A stretch of 52,167 bases of DNA from Streptomyces sp. WMMB303. Its GTDB lineage: Bacteria > Actinomycetota > Actinomycetes > Streptomycetales > Streptomycetaceae. The notes below the pieces were generated by a model. The model was not told the DNA's origin, ran no database searches, and saw only the letters and a program-made list of their open reading frames with translations. The stretch lies in contig NZ_JARKIN010000004.1 of assembly GCF_029351045.1 (NCBI RefSeq), positions 1 through 52,167 on the forward strand. The letters are read 5' to 3'. This document shows, one piece after another, positions 48,368-52,167 of the stretch (the stretch's first letter is position 1; every line of letters begins with the position of its first letter). A program made the translations under genes and the position numbers.

Positions 48368-48403
48368 CCAACACGAGTGGCGACATCCTTCCTGAACACA
48401 CCT

Positions 48404-48439
48404 GAAGGGCGGAGCGGCCCCAAGCGCGCTCCGCCCTTC
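48404..48439. terminator. 13-bp hairpin (second reading of 11239-11274)
   Basis: Same stem-loop between convergent frames. Confidence 0.75.
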
Positions 48440-48477
48440 GGCTCGCCCGTACCCCTCCAGTCGACCGCGATAGCGCC

Positions 48478-48913
48478 TCAGCTCACACAGTCGAGCCGCG
48501 CACTGCGCTCGGAGTGCCTGCCCGCTGGGACGCGGCGGCACAGGGCGAAGGGCGTCTTGGTCCCATCCAGCCAGCCGCCCTCGCACATCTGTCGCATCAC
48601 CTCGTTCAGCAGGGCCGGTCTCGTATTGACTGGCCACAGGGATTCCTCACCCCAGAAGCGTCGCCAGCTCGGCCCGTGCCCGTGCTGATCACGGTAGGCA
48701 TCAATCCACGCGAGCGCCCGCTCGCGCCAGCGCGAGTCCTCCGTGAGTGCCGCCGCCTGCTCGCGGACAGTGATGCTGGCATTCCACCACCTCCACCCCG
48801 ATCTCGACGGTCACCTCCGGACACAACGGGCAGGCCACCGCCGTAGCGATGGACGCCTGAACCCGCACCGCGCGCTGCTGGCGGGCCGCCTGCCGATCCC
48901 GAGACACCGTCAT
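48478..48913 (-). pseudogene. two-frame gene (second reading of 11313-11748)
   Basis: The frame change is the same in both readings, so the two copies give no independent check. Confidence 0.45.
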
Positions 48914-49013
48914 GCCCACAGCTTCTCCAGGCCACCCATCCGGCTCAAGACGACACGACGGCCGTCGAGCAGGAGGGCTCCAAAGCTGCCCCCGATGAGA
49001 TCCGGCCAATTCC

Positions 49014-49065
49014 TTGAAACCACTTTCAACGCGCGCCGCTTCATGGGAGGTTGAAAGTGGTTTCA
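49014..49065 (+). promoter_or_regulatory. paired operators (second reading of 11849-11900)
   Basis: Same two TTGAAA-N4-TTTCAA dyads. Confidence 0.75.
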
Positions 49066-49100
49066 GGACGGATGGGCCGTCCACCGACGGAAGGGCAGAC

Positions 49101-50294
49101 ATGAGTGACGCATTGACCGTGCGGCGAGTCCCGGAGGACTGGACCCCGCCCGAGGGCTGGCAGCGCCGGCCCACCGACAACGGCGGGGAGGAGGTCCTGG
49201 GCTGGCTCGCGACCGTCGTCTACACCCTGGACCTCACCACCCGGGAGCTGATCGCCTCCCCGGTGGAGAACCCGGGCCCCGACGGGCGGGACTCCGAGGT
49301 GCTTGCGCAGCTGGGTGAGCACGTCTACTACTCGCACATCCTGAGCGGCATCCTCCCGGCCCGGATCCAGCTGGACCATCTCCCCCTGGACTGGTGGCCG
49401 CAGCTGGCAACCCCCGCCGCGATCAACGCGCTCCTGGAGCAAGTGGAGCCGCTGGCACGCGAGATCGCCGACGGGGCGCTCCGCGTCACCGGGCAGCCGG
49501 GCACCACGCTGGACTGGTCACCCATCGCCGCCGACGCCTATGGCGCCGCGAGCCACCTGATCAACCGGTTCCCCTACCGCGGCGGTGAGCACGATTTCCC
49601 CCGTCCCCGGGGAGCCTGGTACCTGGACACCGCCGAAGTCTTCCGGCACCGGCCCGACCTGATCGACCCGGCCTGGGCCGACTACGGCGACCAGGACCTC
49701 TCCCGCGTGGTCTCCGCCATCGCCCGGAGCATCACCGACGCCGCCGACGACGACCCCGAGCTGCACGAGACCCTGGTCGGCCTCTCCCGCGACTCCCAGT
49801 GCCCGCCCACCCCCTACGACGGCCGGACCCCCACGCTGCACCCGGTGGGCGTGCGCAGCTGGCTGCACCACTACCGCCGCCAGCAGGCCGACGGGCTGGA
49901 GCCGGTCGACGTCCGCTGGTGGGACGCCAGCGGCGTGCACGCACACCGCATCCAGGACACCACCGACGACGACGAGCTGCGCCAGATCACCGCCCGCGCC
50001 GTCAAGGAAGCCGCCGCCCAGGGCATCAAACTGCTGGGCACCGACCGGTGGGCCGAGGACCTGCGCCGCGCCCGGCGCACGGACATCCGCGAGCAGCTGG
50101 CCGCCATCGGCGCCGAGATCAGCGAGACCGAAGCCAAGCTCAAGCCCAAGAAGAAGCAGCGGCGCGCGCTGCTGGCCCGCGTCCTGACCTGGGACACCGA
50201 GGCCACGGACTCCGGCCTCGGCCGCATCTCCGGGCTGTCCCACACCGCCGTGCGCTCCATGCGCGACGCCCTCAACGACGACACCGACGACTGA
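49101..50294 (+). CDS. hypothetical 397 aa with HTH-like end (second reading of 11936-13129)
   Basis: Same product. Confidence 0.65.
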   Translation: MSDALTVRRVPEDWTPPEGWQRRPTDNGGEEVLGWLATVVYTLDLTTRELIASPVENPGPDGRDSEVLAQLGEHVYYSHILSGILPARIQLDHLPLDWWPQLATPAAINALLEQVEPLAREIADGALRVTGQPGTTLDWSPIAADAYGAASHLINRFPYRGGEHDFPRPRGAWYLDTAEVFRHRPDLIDPAWADYGDQDLSRVVSAIARSITDAADDDPELHETLVGLSRDSQCPPTPYDGRTPTLHPVGVRSWLHHYRRQQADGLEPVDVRWWDASGVHAHRIQDTTDDDELRQITARAVKEAAAQGIKLLGTDRWAEDLRRARRTDIREQLAAIGAEISETEAKLKPKKKQRRALLARVLTWDTEATDSGLGRISGLSHTAVRSMRDALNDDTDD

Positions 50295-50347
50295 CGCGAC
50301 GCGACCTCAACAAGACGCCGTCGAGCGCGGACCGCACGACAGCACCA

Positions 50348-50386
50348 CCCGGGGCCGCAGCCATTCGAGCTGGCTGCGGACCCGGG
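50348..50386 (+). terminator. TTCGAGC-loop hairpin 1 (second reading of 13183-13221)
   Basis: Same stem-loop. Confidence 0.7.
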
Positions 50387-50445
50387 ATGCCAAGGCACAG
50401 CCCCCGTCCGGGAGCCGGGCGGGCCAACCAGCGAAGGAGTAACCG

Positions 50446-50862
50446 ATGACCGAACTTGCCGAGACGATCCGCTACACCGCCGACGTGGTGGTCACCACGA
50501 CCGACGGCCGCGTCCTCCTCATCGAGCGGGACTGGCCCCCCTACGAGGGCGCGTGGGCGCTGCCCGGCGGGCACGTCGACCCGGGCGAGACCAGCCGTGA
50601 GGCCGCCGCCCGGGAACTCGCCGAGGAGACCGGCGTGCACGCGGCGCCGGACGAACTGGAGCAGATCGGCCCGTTCGACGCTCCGGGCCGTGACCCGCGC
50701 GGGCGGTACGTCACCGTCGCCTACCACCTCACCGTCGTCTCCGGCACGCCCGCCCAGGCAGGCGACGACGCCCGCGACACCCGCTGGTGGCCGCTGAACG
50801 ACCTGCCGCCGCTGGCCTTCGACCACGCCGACATCCTCGCCAAGGCCACCGCCAGCCGCTGA
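50446..50862 (+). CDS. NUDIX hydrolase (second reading of 13281-13697)
   Basis: Same 138-residue product with complete Nudix box. Confidence 0.9.
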   Translation: MTELAETIRYTADVVVTTTDGRVLLIERDWPPYEGAWALPGGHVDPGETSREAAARELAEETGVHAAPDELEQIGPFDAPGRDPRGRYVTVAYHLTVVSGTPAQAGDDARDTRWWPLNDLPPLAFDHADILAKATASR

Positions 50863-50884
50863 CCGTCCGGCCCACCGCATAGGG

Positions 50885-50921
50885 GCGCCCGCAGCCATTC
50901 GAGCTGGCTGCGGGCGCTTTT
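50885..50921 (+). terminator. TTCGAGC-loop hairpin 2 (second reading of 13720-13756)
   Basis: Same stem and T-tract. Confidence 0.85.
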
Positions 50922-50957
50922 GCCGACTCTAGCCCGGCCGCTCACCTCGAAGAAGGA

Positions 50958-50991
50958 GAGCCCGGAGCCAAAGCAGCTGGCTCCGGGGCTC
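50958..50991 (+). other. third GCCA-N7-TGGC hairpin (second reading of 13793-13826)
   Basis: Same stem-loop. Confidence 0.5.
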
Positions 50992-51592
50992 ACGCGCTCG
51001 GTAACGGCAACCACGACGGCACACCGCACCACCGTCGCCGTTCGACAGCCCGTCACGGGGTCGGAGTGGCCTTCAGGCGGGCTACGAGGGAGGGGTGGGG
51101 GGCGCGTCGTCCGTGATGGAGCTGGCACACCGCCGCGGGACCGGGCCGCCGTACTGCCCCCGTCACGGACGCGCGAGCGTGAGCAGACCAGACTCCCCAG
51201 TCGTGGCCGAGGGGGCGCACCTGCTGCCGCGCAGTGGTGCCGGCCGCAGTGGTCGCTCCGCGTCGGTGCGGGCATCGCTGTAGCGCAGGAGCATGACGAA
51301 TACCGCCTCGCGTGCAGCGATGCACGTCTGGTCGCGCGGCTCCCCACCGGAATCCGACTGCCAGGCCCCAGACCTCCCGTATCGGCATCGCAGGAAGGAA
51401 TCCAGGCCCGCAGTCCGCCCGGCAGGCCCGTGCCGAGCAGCCGGAGATGGCGACCAGCCGCCTGGCCCGGACAGGACTCAACCGGTACAGACAGTGCGGG
51501 CGGACCGCACCGGGGCCAGTCCGCCCGTGTAACCGCCGAGCCGGGGGAGAGGTTGGTGTGTGGATCACGAGTCGCGCAGGGAGGGGTAAGGG
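50992..51592. other. structured region without a gene (second reading of 13827-14427)
   Basis: Same long-range stem, at 51103-51175. Confidence 0.45.
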
Positions 51593-51784
51593 ATGGCGTC
51601 CTACGAGGACAAGGCGAAGGCGTACATCAAGCAGGCCGAGGAGACGGTGGCCAAGGTGACGGACCCGGGGCAGAAGGCGACGGTGTACGCGTTGCTGGCG
51701 CTGACCAACGCGGTGCTGGAGACGGATAATGACATCTACCGACTGCGCGGTCCCCTTACGGACCTCAGCGAGCGCGTGAGCTGA
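51593..51784 (+). CDS. 63-aa helical protein (second reading of 14428-14619)
   Basis: Same product and ribosome site. Confidence 0.6.
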   Translation: MASYEDKAKAYIKQAEETVAKVTDPGQKATVYALLALTNAVLETDNDIYRLRGPLTDLSERVS

Positions 51785-52167
51785 GCACCGGTCCCGTTGC
51801 GAGTCTGCTGATGCCGACGTCGCCGGCGGCGGTCGCGGCGAGATGGATGTTCCTCAACCCCCTGACCGTACGGGGCCGGGCACATACCAGCGGCTGAGCA
51901 GCGTGGTACCCGGGGGCTTCGCCGCCCCCGGGGCCCCGCTGCCCCGTCCCTCCCCGGCGCGAAACGGTTTCGTCGTGGTGCAGATCCGTGCGCGCCGGGA
52001 AGCAACGGGGGTGTGGGCAGGGGCTGAGGTCCGGCCGGGGCTGGGCCACGAACCGGGGCCGGGCTGCGGTCGCCTGCAGCAGGTCCGGGAGGCACTCAAA
52101 TCGGGTGTCCTGCCGTACGGTCGCTGACTCAGCCTTCCGTCCTGAATGCCTTGATTCGCCCTAATCA
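51785..52167. other. non-coding stretch to window end (second reading of 14620-15002)
   Basis: Contains the 9-bp hairpin at 51909-51932; the window ends before the ribbon-helix-helix gene. Confidence 0.4.

Larger units (their letters stand above)
37166..52167. repeat. second copy of the 15-kb direct repeat
   Basis: Same sequence as 1-15002 wherever compared, ending at the window edge. The features below are second readings of genes already described. Confidence 0.95.

Noticed and set aside
1..52167. Linear plasmid with terminal repeats
   Set aside because: Streptomyces linear ends are inverted repeats with telomere hairpins; here the repeat is direct and its ends are arbitrary positions within genes.

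Overview
The window is very GC-rich DNA of actinomycete type, most probably from Streptomyces or a close relative. Coding is strongly GC-biased at third codon positions, many genes overlap by four bases (ATGA or GTGA), and TANNNT boxes sit 6-8 nt before start codons. Families typical of Streptomyces plasmids are present (DUF4913, DUF2637-like, a MOB-F relaxase). I found no rRNA, tRNA, CRISPR array or insertion sequence.

Bases 1-15002 recur, as far as I can compare them, identically at 37166-52167 (offset 37165), and the break falls inside a DNA methyltransferase gene. The simplest reading is one circular plasmid of 37165 bp read about 1.4 times. Genes of the first 15 kb therefore appear twice, and the intact methyltransferase is the copy crossing base 37166.

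Layout of one turn, starting at the control region near 34.6 kb. (1) A plus-strand operon runs from 34837 through the wrap point to about 4.6 kb (about 41.8 kb in the second reading). It encodes small Cys-rich proteins, an ASCH protein, a C5-cytosine methyltransferase, a DUF4326 protein, a protein with two DnaB-N-like domains, a membrane protein and several unknowns, and ends at an 18-bp hairpin. (2) 4.7-15.4 kb is accessory: a caspase-like relic, an integrase-like protein, a minus-strand operon (HEPN/zinc-ribbon protein, two small proteins, tyrosine recombinase), a gene behind paired operators, a NUDIX hydrolase bracketed by matching hairpins, and small proteins. (3) 15.1-18.0 kb is replication: a ribbon-helix-helix protein, a structured leader with three hairpins sharing the loop CTTCCAA, a possible leader peptide, and a primase-polymerase-like Rep with a zinc finger. 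(4) 18.0-20.2 kb holds two convergent membrane proteins with nuclease folds (NERD and Mrr-like). (5) 20.4-21.5 kb is a dense array of TTCCCC/GGGGAA repeats with long perfect palindromes and an HNH endonuclease gene inside it. (6) 21.7-34.6 kb is the transfer and partition block: a C/A-rich oriT candidate, TrwC/TraI-like relaxase-helicase, ParA-like ATPase, putative ParB with parS-like palindromes, DUF4913 protein, VirD4-like coupling protein, membrane/coiled-coil protein and a ribbon-helix-helix regulator.

The most unusual features are the palindrome/iteron array split by the HNH gene, the CTTCCAA hairpin leader with a duplicated Rep start, the dispersed 16-bp ATAACAAGCCCTGYGG repeat, and the HEPN-recombinase operon.
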